Below, piece after piece: positions 51,706-61,431 of a stretch of 63,360 nucleotides of DNA; positions within the stretch are counted from its first letter, which is position 1, and each line of letters opens with the position of its first letter. The DNA is taken from contig LWDH01000041.1 in NCBI GenBank assembly GCA_002083395.1, forward strand, positions 1 through 63,360, read 5' to 3'. The notes below the pieces were generated by a model. It did not search any database and was not told the DNA's origin. It saw nothing but the letters and a program-made list of their open reading frames with translations. This stretch comes from Proteobacteria bacterium SG_bin4. Lineage in GTDB: Bacteria; Pseudomonadota; Gammaproteobacteria; Burkholderiales; Nitrosomonadaceae. The position numbers and the translations under genes are program-made.

Positions 51706-54435
51706 TTACTTAATCTTTCCATGACATTGTTTATATTTCTTACCCGAACCACATGGACATGGTTGATTGCGACCAATCTTTTCATTGGAACGCACAAATG
51801 GTTGGACTTTATCATTTTGGATTTTCTCATTGCCGGTATCTTCCCCAAAAGCTCCCGATGTATCATGGTGAAGTTCGATTTTCTCGGGAGATCGCAACGT
51901 TTCTGACGCGGCATCAACCTGTTGTTCATTTTTAATTTGCACCGTCAGAAGTACCTTTGTAACCTCATTCTTGACTTCTTCAAGCATATTGGTAAAAAGT
52001 TCGAAAGCCTCACGTTTGTACTCTTGCTTCGGATTTTTTTGCGCGTAACCGCGTAAATGGATACCCTGTCGTAAATGATCCAATGCCGCCAAATGTTCTC
52101 GCCAATGCGAATCAAGAATTTGCAGCATTACCACTCGCTCATAATGATGCATAATTTCTGCACCGACGAGCTGCATCTTGTCTTTATAATTTTCTTCAGC
52201 AGTATTAAGAATGCGCTCTAGCAAATTCTCTTCGTGCAATTCAGGTTCTTTTTCAAGCCACTGCTGAATTGGAAAATGTAATTGATAATCTGCCGCAAGC
52301 ACTTTCTCCAATCCTGCCACATCCCATTGTTCTTCAACGCTTTGCGGCGGAATGTGGGTGTAAAATTGACCACTTAGCACACTTTCCCGAATTGCTGTGA
52401 TGGTCTCCGAGATATCATGACTGGCTTCAAGCAATTCATTTCGTTGCTGATAGATGACATTACGTTGATCGTTGGCTACATCATCGTACTCCAGCAACTG
52501 TTTACGCATATCGAAATTTCTTGCTTCAACTTTGCGTTGCGCGTTCTCGATTGCACGCGTGACCCATGGATGCTCGATAGCTTCCCCTTCCGGCATCTTC
52601 AATCGATTCATAATATTGGCTACGCGATCAGAGGCAAAAATACGCAACAACGGGTCTTCCAATGAGAGAAAGAAACGGCTCGAACCAGGATCTCCTTGCC
52701 TGCCAGAACGCCCGCGTAACTGATTATCTACACGACGGGACTCATGACGCTCCGTTCCCACAATATGTAAACCGCCTTTACTGAGAACTTCTTGGTGCGT
52801 AACTTTCCATTGTTCGTAGATTTCATGTATGCGTTTTTCTTTTTCTGTTTCACTTAACTTGTCATCATGACGTATCCGCTCAATTTCTGGCTCGGGATTT
52901 CCGCCCAGTACGATGTCAGTACCTCGACCCGCCATATTGGTTGCAATCGTAATCATTTTGGGACGACCTGCCTGGGTCACTATCAGCGCCTCGCTGGCGT
53001 GTTGTTTTGCGTTCAAAACTTGATGAGGCAATTTTTCCCGGTCGAGTAATTTCGACAACAATTCATTATTTTCAATCGAAGTTGTACCCACCAAAACCGG
53101 CTGGCCGCGCTCATAACAATCCTTGATTTCAAGAATGATGGCCTCATTTTTTTCTTTCGTGGTGCGATAAACTAAGTCCATACGGTCTTCGCGGATCATC
53201 GGTTTATGCGTTGGAATGATAATCGTCTCCAAACCATAGATCTGCTGAAATTCAGCGGCTTCCGTATCAGCGGTACCCGTCATACCGGATAATTTGTGAT
53301 ACATGCGGAAATAGTTTTGAAAGGTTATCGAAGCCAGCGTCTGATTTTCTTTCTGAATAGCAACGCCTTCCTTCGCTTCAACGGCCTGATGCAATCCATC
53401 AGACCAGCGCCTACCGGCCATTAAGCGCCCGGTAAACTCATCGACGATAATGACTTCACCGTCCTGGACAACATAATGTTGATCCTTAAAGTACAAATTA
53501 TGCGCACGCAAACCCGCATTTAAATGATGAATCAGATTAATGTTTGCAGGATCATAAAGACTGGTGCCTGATGCAAGCAAACCGGACGATGCCAGCAATT
53601 TCTCGGCATGTTCAAACCCGGCTTCGCTCATCGTCACTTGATGGGATTTCTCATCGACACTATAGTCGCCGGGACTATCTTCAGATTCTTGTTTCGTTAG
53701 CTTTGGAACCAGGGCATTGATGCGCACGTAAATTTCAGTATCGCCCTCGGCCTGCCCCGAAATAATCAATGGCGTCCGAGCCTCGTCTATCAGGATTGAA
53801 TCCACTTCGTCGACAATCGCAAAGTTCAGCATCCGTTGCACACGCTCATTGGCATGTGTCACCATATTGTCACGCAGATAATCAAAACCATATTCGTTAT
53901 TGGTGCCGTAAGTAATATCAGCCGCATAGGCCACTTGCTTCTCGCCATGCGGCATCTGGGCATAAATAACGCCAACGCTCATCCCCAACGCCTGATAAAT
54001 TTTCCCCATCCATCCGGCATCACGTTTGGCCAAATAGTCATTGACTGTGACAACATGCACGCCATGACCCGACAAGGCATTCAAATAGGCGGGTAACGTC
54101 GCCATCAATGTTTTACCTTCCCCGGTTCGCATCTCGGCAATCTTGCCCGCGTGCAGCACCATACCTCCGATCAGCTGAACGTCAAAATGACGCATCTGCA
54201 AAACCCGTTTACCGGTTTCACGCACCACGGCAAAGGCTTCCGGCAATAGCGCATCCAACGACTCGCCATCTTGAACGCGTTGCTTAAATTCGTCTGTCTT
54301 GGCACGCAAGTCAGCATCCGATAAAGCTGCCATCGCCGGTTCCATCTCATTAATGGTGCGCACGATCTCAGTATACTGTTTGATCATTCGATCATTGCGG
54401 CTACCAAAAATTTTCTTGAGTAAATTGCCTAGCAT
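51706..54435 (-). CDS. secA: Preprotein translocase ATPase SecA
   Basis: A 909-residue SecA. Walker A is MRTGEGKT (about 102-109), the DEAD-like box is VDEVDSILIDEARTPL (about 206-221), and the second motor has TNMAGRGTDIVLGG and QLRGRSGRQGDPG. The C-terminal zinc/SecB-binding tail CPCGSGKKYKQCHG is intact. SecA drives Sec-dependent export through SecYEG. It follows the M23 peptidase gene but a terminator separates them, so it has its own promoter in the 99-base gap. Confidence 0.98.
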   Translation of the reverse strand: MLGNLLKKIFGSRNDRMIKQYTEIVRTINEMEPAMAALSDADLRAKTDEFKQRVQDGESLDALLPEAFAVVRETGKRVLQMRHFDVQLIGGMVLHAGKIAEMRTGEGKTLMATLPAYLNALSGHGVHVVTVNDYLAKRDAGWMGKIYQALGMSVGVIYAQMPHGEKQVAYAADITYGTNNEYGFDYLRDNMVTHANERVQRMLNFAIVDEVDSILIDEARTPLIISGQAEGDTEIYVRINALVPKLTKQESEDSPGDYSVDEKSHQVTMSEAGFEHAEKLLASSGLLASGTSLYDPANINLIHHLNAGLRAHNLYFKDQHYVVQDGEVIIVDEFTGRLMAGRRWSDGLHQAVEAKEGVAIQKENQTLASITFQNYFRMYHKLSGMTGTADTEAAEFQQIYGLETIIIPTHKPMIREDRMDLVYRTTKEKNEAIILEIKDCYERGQPVLVGTTSIENNELLSKLLDREKLPHQVLNAKQHASEALIVTQAGRPKMITIATNMAGRGTDIVLGGNPEPEIERIRHDDKLSETEKEKRIHEIYEQWKVTHQEVLSKGGLHIVGTERHESRRVDNQLRGRSGRQGDPGSSRFFLSLEDPLLRIFASDRVANIMNRLKMPEGEAIEHPWVTRAIENAQRKVEARNFDMRKQLLEYDDVANDQRNVIYQQRNELLEASHDISETITAIRESVLSGQFYTHIPPQSVEEQWDVAGLEKVLAADYQLHFPIQQWLEKEPELHEENLLERILNTAEENYKDKMQLVGAEIMHHYERVVMLQILDSHWREHLAALDHLRQGIHLRGYAQKNPKQEYKREAFELFTNMLEEVKNEVTKVLLTVQIKNEQQVDAASETLRSPEKIELHHDTSGAFGEDTGNEKIQNDKVQPFVRSNEKIGRNQPCPCGSGKKYKQCHGKIK

Positions 54436-54469
54436 AAGTCTTAAAGGATTAGGTGTAATTAAATAATTT

Positions 54470-54504
54470 ATTAAAAAAACAAAGGGTGAGTTAAATGCTC
54501 ACCC
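54470..54504 (-). terminator. Intrinsic terminator between the M23 peptidase gene and secA
   Basis: On the minus strand a perfect 7-bp stem GGGTGAG / CTCACCC (54484-54504, seven-base loop) is followed by TTTGTTTTTTT. Classic rho-independent terminator for the M23 gene, read before secA. Confidence 0.9.
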
Positions 54505-54534
54505 CAAATCTATCGTACATTCTGTAAACTCAAT

Positions 54535-55464
54535 TCAGCTCGGTTTTTTTAAAAATTTAGATGGATTCTGCGGTTTATCTTTATGCCGGATTTCAAAATG
54601 CAAATGCGCTCCCGTTGAACGTCCGGTATTGCCAACCTCGCCGATTTTCTGGCCTTGCAATACGACTTCCCCGAGTGCTACCTCCAACTTTGAAGCATGT
54701 GCATACCGACTCACGAGATCATCGCCGTGATCAATTTCGATCATATTACCATATTCAGGATGGCGATCTGAATAGATCACCACGCCGCCAGCCGCAGCTT
54801 TTATCGGCGCTCCTATTTCCGCAGCAAAGTCGACGCCTTCGTGAAATGCTTTCTTGCCGGTAAAAGGATCAATCCGGTAACCGAATCCTGAAGAATACCA
54901 GTCGGTGTCAACCGGCATTTCAGAAGGTAATACAAACTTGTTGACCCTGCCGTAGCGTAGCAAAGAATCCAATGCACCGAGCTTATCTGCTCTTTCATCC
55001 AACAGGTTCGATAGCTCCTGGAGTTTCTGATTAAATTCTACAAAAGTCAGATCTTCCGATAAAGCATCGTTACGCGCACCGCCTTGTCCCGGAATTTCTC
55101 TAAATAACAAATCATGCGTTTTAATCCCGGTTGATTCTGCCATACGCTCGCCTAGTGCATCCAAACGTAACAACTGCGCTTGCATCTGACCCAACTTACT
55201 GGCCATGATGTTTAAATTGTCCTGTAGATGCATTTGAATTTTTTGATGCCTTTGCTCTTGAGGATTTACCAAAATTGTTCTTAACAATGGCGATTCGATA
55301 CGGTCAGCATAACGCAAAGAAAAAAAATTGATCACTAATGCCAATGCTATGACAATGAATGAAAATAGAGTAACTGATAAAATAATATTCGATTTGGTTA
55401 ATGTCAGCTTGCGCGCCCGTTCGGAATTATTTGCTATCAAAATAATGTTCATACTTCTTTTCAT
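54535..55464 (-). CDS. M23-family metallopeptidase, membrane-anchored
   Basis: A 309-residue LytM/M23 protein. A membrane anchor (about 26-50), a coiled-coil stretch (about 75-115) and the peptidase domain (about 190-300). Zinc ligands are visible in HEGVDFA (H and D) and HLHFEIRHK (second H). These enzymes or pseudoenzymes trim peptidoglycan or activate amidases at the cell envelope; the ligand set here looks complete. An M23 gene next to secA is common in betaproteobacteria. Start could be 55464 or 55452. It is divergent from the DUF721 gene with only about 20 bases between starts. Confidence 0.9.
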   Translation of the reverse strand: MKRSMNIILIANNSERARKLTLTKSNIILSVTLFSFIVIALALVINFFSLRYADRIESPLLRTILVNPQEQRHQKIQMHLQDNLNIMASKLGQMQAQLLRLDALGERMAESTGIKTHDLLFREIPGQGGARNDALSEDLTFVEFNQKLQELSNLLDERADKLGALDSLLRYGRVNKFVLPSEMPVDTDWYSSGFGYRIDPFTGKKAFHEGVDFAAEIGAPIKAAAGGVVIYSDRHPEYGNMIEIDHGDDLVSRYAHASKLEVALGEVVLQGQKIGEVGNTGRSTGAHLHFEIRHKDKPQNPSKFLKKPS

Positions 55465-55484
55465 TGGATATTTTTTAAATAACC

Positions 55485-55946
55485 ATGACCCCTCTTAAAG
55501 TTGATTCTTATCTTAATTTACTTGGCAAATCACCAGAATATGCGGGCTTGCTATCAGTAGCCCGTCAATTATTTAAGGACCAGTCAACCTTCCACAAACT
55601 AATCCCGCGTCAGTTGGCGCAATACTGCCACCTTAGTCGGATTACCAATGGTAAATTAACCATATTGGCGGAAAATGGTGCCATCGCAGCAAAACTTAAG
55701 CAGTTATCCCCATCGCTGCTTCGAAAACTGCAACAGTGCGGATGGGAAGTTACTTCATTTCAAATATTGGTGCAAGCACAAAACTCGACTGCAAACACAA
55801 AATATATTGAAAAACAAATGGATATAAAAAAACCAAAACTAAGTCACAGCGGTAAGGAATGCTTCAATCAACTTGCCGCAACTTTGCCGGACTCTGAATT
55901 AAAAGAAGCCATTCATTCATTGCTAAAAAACCAAGAGAGATCTTAA
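55485..55946 (+). CDS. DUF721/DciA-like protein
   Basis: A 153-residue DUF721-family protein. The domain (about 25-105) reads HKLIPRQLAQYCHLSRITNG, KLTILAENGAIAAKLKQLSP and LLRKLQQCGWEVTSFQILVQ, a KH-like fold. DciA proteins of this family load the replicative helicase DnaB in bacteria lacking DnaC; that role is likely but not proven for this copy. The tail is lysine-rich. Position beside the secA/M23 block is the usual betaproteobacterial context. No good ribosome binding site is seen before the ATG at 55485. Confidence 0.8.
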   Translation: MTPLKVDSYLNLLGKSPEYAGLLSVARQLFKDQSTFHKLIPRQLAQYCHLSRITNGKLTILAENGAIAAKLKQLSPSLLRKLQQCGWEVTSFQILVQAQNSTANTKYIEKQMDIKKPKLSHSGKECFNQLAATLPDSELKEAIHSLLKNQERS

Positions 55947-55962
55947 ACAATCCAGCCAAATG

Positions 55963-56101
55963 CTATCCGCAGTCACACTGAATGAGATCTTCATAGCTAA
56001 TTGATTGATGTTTTTTACGGCCACACGTATCGCGACGATCGTCGGCGTCAATCCAGCTCAGTGAACATCCATTTCCTGAATGATCACTCCAAGCAGGAAA
56101 G
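55963..56101 (-). other. Possible frameshifted tail of the Kazal lipoprotein
   Basis: In another minus-strand frame, 55963-56101 reads as sensible protein (NGCSLSWIDADDRRDTC, then HQSISYEDLIQCDCG and a stop), with three to four cysteines. It begins where the Kazal gene ends. It could be the original C-terminus of that protein separated by a frameshift, or a small separate gene. No family recognised. Confidence 0.3.
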
Positions 56102-56422
56102 TCAAGATCGGTTACATTCGCCTTTATATAACAACGAAACACCCGCGGCAGCGGCATCGCACGCATTGCCATAGGTCTTGCCATCGCAACCGCAAACCGG
56201 GGCGTACTGTTTGGTACAAGCCATCGGTTTATCTTTGCACGTGCCTTCGCTGCCTGAAACGTTGCATTGTCCTACATCGTAATCACAATATTGGTTAATT
56301 GCCGGACATTGCTTTCCAGGAATCCCACCACAGCTTAAAGATTTGATCGTCCCGCTGGATTCACATCCCTGAGCTACAAGAAATAACCCGAGTAAAATTA
56401 AGTTGCAAACCAGTCTCTTCAT
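56102..56422 (-). CDS. Kazal-domain lipoprotein
   Basis: A 106-residue exported protein. The start at 56422 gives a signal peptide with lipobox LVAQGC (lipidated Cys near residue 19). The C-terminal half is a Kazal-type serine protease inhibitor fold: CTKQYAPVCGCDGKTYGNAC with further cysteines before and after, enough for the three disulfides. Bacterial Kazal lipoproteins probably inhibit host or competitor serine proteases at the cell surface. An upstream in-frame ATG at 56446 lacks a signal peptide at its start. The protein may have lost a tail (see the adjacent entry). Confidence 0.82.
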   Translation of the reverse strand: MKRLVCNLILLGLFLVAQGCESSGTIKSLSCGGIPGKQCPAINQYCDYDVGQCNVSGSEGTCKDKPMACTKQYAPVCGCDGKTYGNACDAAAAGVSLLYKGECNRS

Positions 56423-56475
56423 TTTTTCATCCTTATCTGCCGACAATAAGCACTTTATTCACAGAATGTTATGGA

Positions 56476-57110
56476 TCAAAATCTTGATGCAGTTAAAACA
56501 ATATCCGCGAACTACCATGCCTGCTCAAATGCTTTCTGGATCTCGTCATAATCTTCCCCCTGCATTTGCAGACTTTGCTTCATGCCTAACAATACCCATC
56601 CATTTTTGGGGTAATAATGGTGGTTATGTGGATAATACGCAGCCGTATAAAAGCTTTGCACTTTACAACTTGCCATACAAGCTTCATCCACTGCCGCAGT
56701 GCTGGTATTTGCTTCTGCGGCATCATGGCATTGCTGCGAATGCTTGAAAATGCGCTTCGGGAGATAATACCGCTTGACCGTTATTGGTCACATTGATATT
56801 CGGACCAAGCGCCAAAGCTTCCCCCCCAATAACACATGGCGCAATTCTCAGCGTGAAATGCACGTATCGCTTCATAGTGATTAAACGCAAAACTCATCAC
56901 CAACCCCTGATTAAAATAACTTTGCGCCATGGAATTTCTTGCTGTGATTGCATGATGATACCCACCTAGATCATTCAGTAGCTTCACCTCGGTTTTATCG
57001 GGTCAGGATCCGTCGCTCAATGACTGATTCCGAATCGATGAATTCTGAGTCGAAGGACATGCAACCATTAAAACTGTTGAGATCGCTGTTAAGGCATTGT
57101 TGTATTTCAT
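56476..57110 (-). pseudogene. Decayed TPR lipoprotein gene
   Basis: From an ATG at 57110 the minus strand encodes a lipoprotein signal (lipobox LMVAC), then stops at a TGA after SLSDGS. After the stop, in the same frame, come NDLGGYHHAI, QSYFNQGLVMSFAFNHYEAI and NCAMCYWG, the N-terminal signature of a known TPR protein family. A frameshift then gives EALALGPNIN and SPEAHFQAF. A further shift gives CMASCKVQSF, YPHN and NGWVLLGMKQSLQMQGEDYD, with AFEQAW-stop-FADIVLTASRF at the end. So there are at least two nonsense changes, two frameshifts and a large internal deletion. The intact family is periplasmic and of unclear role. Confidence 0.8.
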
Positions 57111-57394
57111 TTTCCCGTAACCCCGTGCATTTCCGTGATCAGCTTGCCGAATGGATGCGGTCTGCAAACTTTAAAAGTTTTTCAAATCATACCGGCACTA
57201 TTCACTCGGATAACTGTCTCTTCTTATCTTATTTTTTCACTTAGCGCTCCGGTATATAATATAAAACTGCTAATCGGATTCTATAGAATTATCGTTCTTA
57301 ATGAATCGTATGCGAATGTGATTTATTCTTGGGCGATCCTTCATCCTTTCTCTATTCTTGATTCTGACTTAATCCGACTAACTCCGAAAACGAC
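57111..57394. other. Intergenic region before the RNase II-type gene
   Basis: No gene seen. This 280-base AT-rich stretch presumably holds the promoter of the exonuclease gene; no element stands out. Confidence 0.3.
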
Positions 57395-59251
57395 ATGAAT
57401 GTTTTTTATGAAGAAGCTGGAACCTTTAAAGTGGGTACCATTCTGACTGACAACAATACCTCATTGCAAATCGAAGCTGTGCATGGTAAGCGATCAAAAA
57501 TTAAAGCTTCTGCGGTATTGTTCCGGTTCGATACTCCTCCATTGGCTGAATTTATGGGGCATGCGCAGAAAGTTGCCGAAGAACTGGATCCGAATTTTCT
57601 TTGGGAATGTTGCGCCCAGGAAACCGAATTCGCGAGCGACAGCCTTGCCGCAGATTACTTCGGACATGCGCCAAGCCCTGTAGAAGCTGCAGCAACATTG
57701 TTGCTCTTGCAAAATGCGCCCATGTACTTTTATAAAAAAGGGCATGGCCGTTACAAAGCCGCACCGCCCGATGCACTCAAGGCAGCATTAGCGGGTCAGG
57801 AAAAAAAACGATTGTTGGCCGAGCAGCAAACCCGCTATGCCGAACAATTGAATCAGTTTATTTTACCTGAAGAATTTAAGCCCTATCTTTCGCAGTTACT
57901 TTACAAACCGGATAAAAATTCCACCGAATGGAAAGCGCTTGAAACCGTCTGTTCCGAGAAAAAGCTTTCCGTGGTTAAGCTGATGGAAAAATGCGGCGCC
58001 ATTCCATCCTCGCACGATTACCATTTCAATCAATTCATTTGGGAATTTTTCCCGGAAGGTATTGAGTTTGGCGAACTGGCTTCACAGTCAGCCACAGACA
58101 GCTTCACCGATTTGCCGTACGCGGATACCGCCGCTTTCAGCATTGACGATGCATCCACGACCGAAATTGACGACGCATTTTCGGTAACCCCTTTATCTTT
58201 TGGGAGTTTTCGCATCGGCATACATATCGCTGCACCTGCGCTGGGGATACTTCCCGAGTCAGCGCTCGATCAGTTGGCTGCCACCCGTCTGTCGACGGTT
58301 TATTTGCCCGGCAATAAAATCACCATGTTGCCTGACAGTGTCATTACCCGATTCACTTTGGCGGAACAAGCCATCTGTCCGGTTGTTTCCCTCTATCTCG
58401 AGGTATCGGACGACTACACGGTTACCGGCACAGAAAGCAGACTTGAGCTGATAAAAATAGCCGCCAACTTGCGTCATAACGAATTGGAACAACATTTTAA
58501 TGAGAATGCATTAAGCAAGGGCCATTTTCAGCACCCCCTCAGTCAGGAGCTGACTTTCCTATGGAATTTTGCTTGCAGATTGGAGAACCTGCGCGGCAAA
58601 TCAAATGATACCAACAATGACAAAATTGATTACAGCTTCGAAATCAACGGTGAACATGTTTCAATCATCGAACGACGCCGCGGCTCTCCCATTGACAAAG
58701 TTGTCTCGGAATTAATGATTTACGTCAATACCGAGTGGGGAAAACAATTAACGGACGCGGGTATCACCGGTATCTTCCGCAGTCAGGCAAATGGTAAAGT
58801 AAAAATGAGCACTTCGCCCGCTCCCCATCAAGGACTCGGTGTCTCCCAGTATGCCTGGAGCAGTTCCCCGATGAGGCGCTACGTCGATCTGATCAATCAG
58901 CGGCAGCTAATTGCGCTGCTGCGCAGCGAACCTCCACCCTACTCCAAGGATAGCAACAATTTATTGATCGCAATGCGCGACTTTGATACCGCTTATGGAA
59001 TTTACGGCGAATTTCAACGATCAATGGAACGGTATTGGTGCCTGCGCTGGTTGCTGCAGGAAAAAATACAAACAATCAATGCACAGGTTATTAAGGAAAA
59101 TCTGGTTAAATTGGACCATATTCCGCTTGTCACACGAGTGCCATCATTGCCGGAAATGGCACCAGGCGCTTATGTCAAACTAAAACTCTCTGAAATCGAT
59201 CTGCTGGATCGTACTTTTCATGCGGAATTCCTGCAAAAGCAGGATCTTTAA
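57395..59251 (+). CDS. RNase II/R-family 3'-5' exoribonuclease
   Basis: A 618-residue RNB-domain protein. The catalytic cluster is present in TTEIDDAFSV (about 250-259), with HIAAPALGI following, LPGNKITMLPD, and the later YAWSSSPMRRYVDLINQRQL that closes the RNB site. The N-terminal cold-shock-like domains look reduced, and the C-terminal part (about 590-618) is shorter than a full S1 domain. The family degrades single-stranded RNA processively. It is closer to RNase II than to RNase R by length. Likely cotranscribed with the TonB-family gene 115 bases downstream. Confidence 0.9.
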   Translation: MNVFYEEAGTFKVGTILTDNNTSLQIEAVHGKRSKIKASAVLFRFDTPPLAEFMGHAQKVAEELDPNFLWECCAQETEFASDSLAADYFGHAPSPVEAAATLLLLQNAPMYFYKKGHGRYKAAPPDALKAALAGQEKKRLLAEQQTRYAEQLNQFILPEEFKPYLSQLLYKPDKNSTEWKALETVCSEKKLSVVKLMEKCGAIPSSHDYHFNQFIWEFFPEGIEFGELASQSATDSFTDLPYADTAAFSIDDASTTEIDDAFSVTPLSFGSFRIGIHIAAPALGILPESALDQLAATRLSTVYLPGNKITMLPDSVITRFTLAEQAICPVVSLYLEVSDDYTVTGTESRLELIKIAANLRHNELEQHFNENALSKGHFQHPLSQELTFLWNFACRLENLRGKSNDTNNDKIDYSFEINGEHVSIIERRRGSPIDKVVSELMIYVNTEWGKQLTDAGITGIFRSQANGKVKMSTSPAPHQGLGVSQYAWSSSPMRRYVDLINQRQLIALLRSEPPPYSKDSNNLLIAMRDFDTAYGIYGEFQRSMERYWCLRWLLQEKIQTINAQVIKENLVKLDHIPLVTRVPSLPEMAPGAYVKLKLSEIDLLDRTFHAEFLQKQDL

Positions 59252-59365
59252 AAATATCAGTTGGACATTCCATCAGGAATATGTGACAAGAAAAAAGTAG
59301 TTGCCTACAATAACGTATCTTTATTTGCAGGTTATATTCAACTTTCAAGATTTAACTGAATAGCT

Positions 59366-60280
59366 GTGATCAACCAAACACTTGGAACTTCACCCCCAAA
59401 CCAGGACAGCTATCTCTCCTTACAGGCGAATCGCTTATCGATTGCGATGGCGATTTCGTTGCTGTTGCACGGCATTATTCTCTTTGGAATCGCCTTTCAG
59501 TTTCCACAACCCAATTTCGACAAAATTGCATCGTCGCTTGAAGTGGTGCTGGTTAATAGCAAAACACCCTCAACGCCCAAGGAAAGCAAGTTGCTCGCGC
59601 AGGATAATCTCGATGGCGGCGGCAACACCGACGACGATCGCAAGGCAAAAACACCTTTCCCGGTTCTGCCTAAAAGCAAGCCGATTGTCGATGACAAGAT
59701 CGCACAGCAAAAAGTCAAAGAATTGGAGCAGCAGGCAAAGAAATTGATGGCAGCTGTGAGTGAAGTACCTCAGATCGAACTCACCAGCGCTGCGGATAAT
59801 ACCGATGAAATCAAACCGAGCGATCCGTCGGACACAACCGAATTATTGCTGCGAAGCCTCGATATTGCACGGCTAAGAGCGCAAATCGATCAAGACCATG
59901 AGACCTATCAGAAACGCCCTAAACGAAAATTTGTTGGTGCACGTACCAAAGAGTTCCGCTTTGCGCGCTATGTTGAGGATTGGCGCTTGAAAGTCGAACG
60001 CATTGGCAATTTGAATTATCCGGAAGCGGCCAGAAAAGAGAAGCTCTATGGCAACCTGCAATTGACTGTCGGAATCCGTGCGGATGGTAGTTTGGAATCG
60101 ATCGAAATTAACCGCTCTTCCGGCAAAAAAATTCTCGACGAAGCTGCCATCAATATCGTTAAACTTGCCGGCCAAAACGGGTTCGCGCCTTTCCCGCCGG
60201 ATATCAGCCAGGATACCGATATCCTGCACATTACCCGCACTTGGGTCTTTGCTTCAACGGATATGCTGCTCAGCCAATAA
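59366..60280 (+). CDS. TonB-family protein
   Basis: A 304-residue protein with a single N-terminal membrane anchor (about 27-50, MAISLLLHGIILFGIAFQF), a charged periplasmic stretch with a coiled coil (about 108-132), and a C-terminal TonB_C domain (about 210-300, NYPEAARKEKLYGNLQLTV). Start is an assumed GTG; an ATG at 59450 at the membrane helix is the alternative. It is unrelated to the TonB2 operon and lacks adjacent exbB/exbD. It could energise other receptors. The aroE gene follows by 51 bases. Confidence 0.88.
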   Translation: MINQTLGTSPPNQDSYLSLQANRLSIAMAISLLLHGIILFGIAFQFPQPNFDKIASSLEVVLVNSKTPSTPKESKLLAQDNLDGGGNTDDDRKAKTPFPVLPKSKPIVDDKIAQQKVKELEQQAKKLMAAVSEVPQIELTSAADNTDEIKPSDPSDTTELLLRSLDIARLRAQIDQDHETYQKRPKRKFVGARTKEFRFARYVEDWRLKVERIGNLNYPEAARKEKLYGNLQLTVGIRADGSLESIEINRSSGKKILDEAAINIVKLAGQNGFAPFPPDISQDTDILHITRTWVFASTDMLLSQ

Positions 60281-60331
60281 ATTATCCGTTTTTTCAATCT
60301 CGGTTTTTAAACGTCATCCATTAATCCGCTT

Positions 60332-61159
60332 ATGCTCGACTTGTATGCAGTAATTGGCAACCCTGTTTCTCATAGCAAATCGCCCTTAATACATGCCATT
60401 TTCGCACAACAAACCGGGCAATCGATGCAGTATAACGCTCTGCTTGCACCCGTCGACGGCTTTAAAACGGCTGTAGAAAATTTCCGGCAACAGGGCGGGA
60501 AAGGGCTCAATGTGACGGTGCCCTTCAAGCTGGAAGCCTTTCAGTTGTCGACTTGCCTCACGGAGCGTGCAAAAATCGCACAAGCTGTTAATACAATCAA
60601 ATTTGAAAACCATAACATTCTGGGCGACAACACTGACGGCGCCGGGCTGGTATCCGATATCGAATTAAATTTATTGGTCCCGATTGCAGCAAAACGCATT
60701 TTGTTACTGGGCGCCGGTGGCGCTGCGCGTGGCGTCATTCTGCCGTTGCTGCAAAAAAAACCGGCGCTGCTGGCCATTGCCAACCGTACGATTAACAATG
60801 CAAAAAACCTGCAAGAACAGTTCAGGACATATGGCGATATTGCTGCAGGCGATTTTCTGCAATTCTCCAAAGAAAAATTCGACATCATCATTAACGCCAC
60901 CTCTGCCAGTCTTCATAACGAACTACCTGATATCGCTCCCGGCACTTTTGAACATGCCGGACTGGTTTACGACATGATGTACAATTTAGATGATCAGACG
61001 CCATTCCTTAAATTCGCGCAACAGCATGGCGCGCAACAACTTGCAGACGGCATCGGTATGCTGGTTGAGCAAGCAGCCGAATCTTTTTTTGTATGGCGCA
61101 ACGTGAAACCACAAACAAAACCGGTCATTGCAATGCTGAAATCGACAAGCAGAACTTAG
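60332..61159 (+). CDS. aroE: Shikimate dehydrogenase AroE
   Basis: A 275-residue AroE of normal length. The substrate loop VIGNPVSHSKSP (about 6-17), the catalytic lysine in LNVTVPFK (about 62-69), the NADP-binding GAGGAARG (about 128-135) and the NTD aspartate region NTDGAGL are all intact. It reduces 3-dehydroshikimate to shikimate in aromatic amino acid synthesis. Follows the TonB-family gene closely. Confidence 0.96.
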   Translation: MLDLYAVIGNPVSHSKSPLIHAIFAQQTGQSMQYNALLAPVDGFKTAVENFRQQGGKGLNVTVPFKLEAFQLSTCLTERAKIAQAVNTIKFENHNILGDNTDGAGLVSDIELNLLVPIAAKRILLLGAGGAARGVILPLLQKKPALLAIANRTINNAKNLQEQFRTYGDIAAGDFLQFSKEKFDIIINATSASLHNELPDIAPGTFEHAGLVYDMMYNLDDQTPFLKFAQQHGAQQLADGIGMLVEQAAESFFVWRNVKPQTKPVIAMLKSTSRT

Positions 61160-61431
61160 ATTGGTAATCGTCCAGCGCTCAAGCATCTTGTTGCAGAAAT
61201 ATCCCATCAATTGCAGCTCATGAGATGCCTGTTTGCATCGCAAACCGGTTTGATACGTCAAGAATGAATCGGTTGCCAAATTTATCCAGCCAATCGTCAC
61301 AGCTAAATAAAGTTGGTACTAAGGTAACGCTGAAGGTTATACTTTTCGGTCATCCAACTGCAAACTTTTTAGCGTATAAACCTCAAGCAAAAGCACTCAA
61401 GATTAAATTGGCTTGCTGATATCTATCGACC
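61160..61431. other. Gap between aroE and mgtE
   Basis: No gene or clear regulatory structure seen. A 64-codon frame at 61225-61419 has no domain. Confidence 0.3.
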
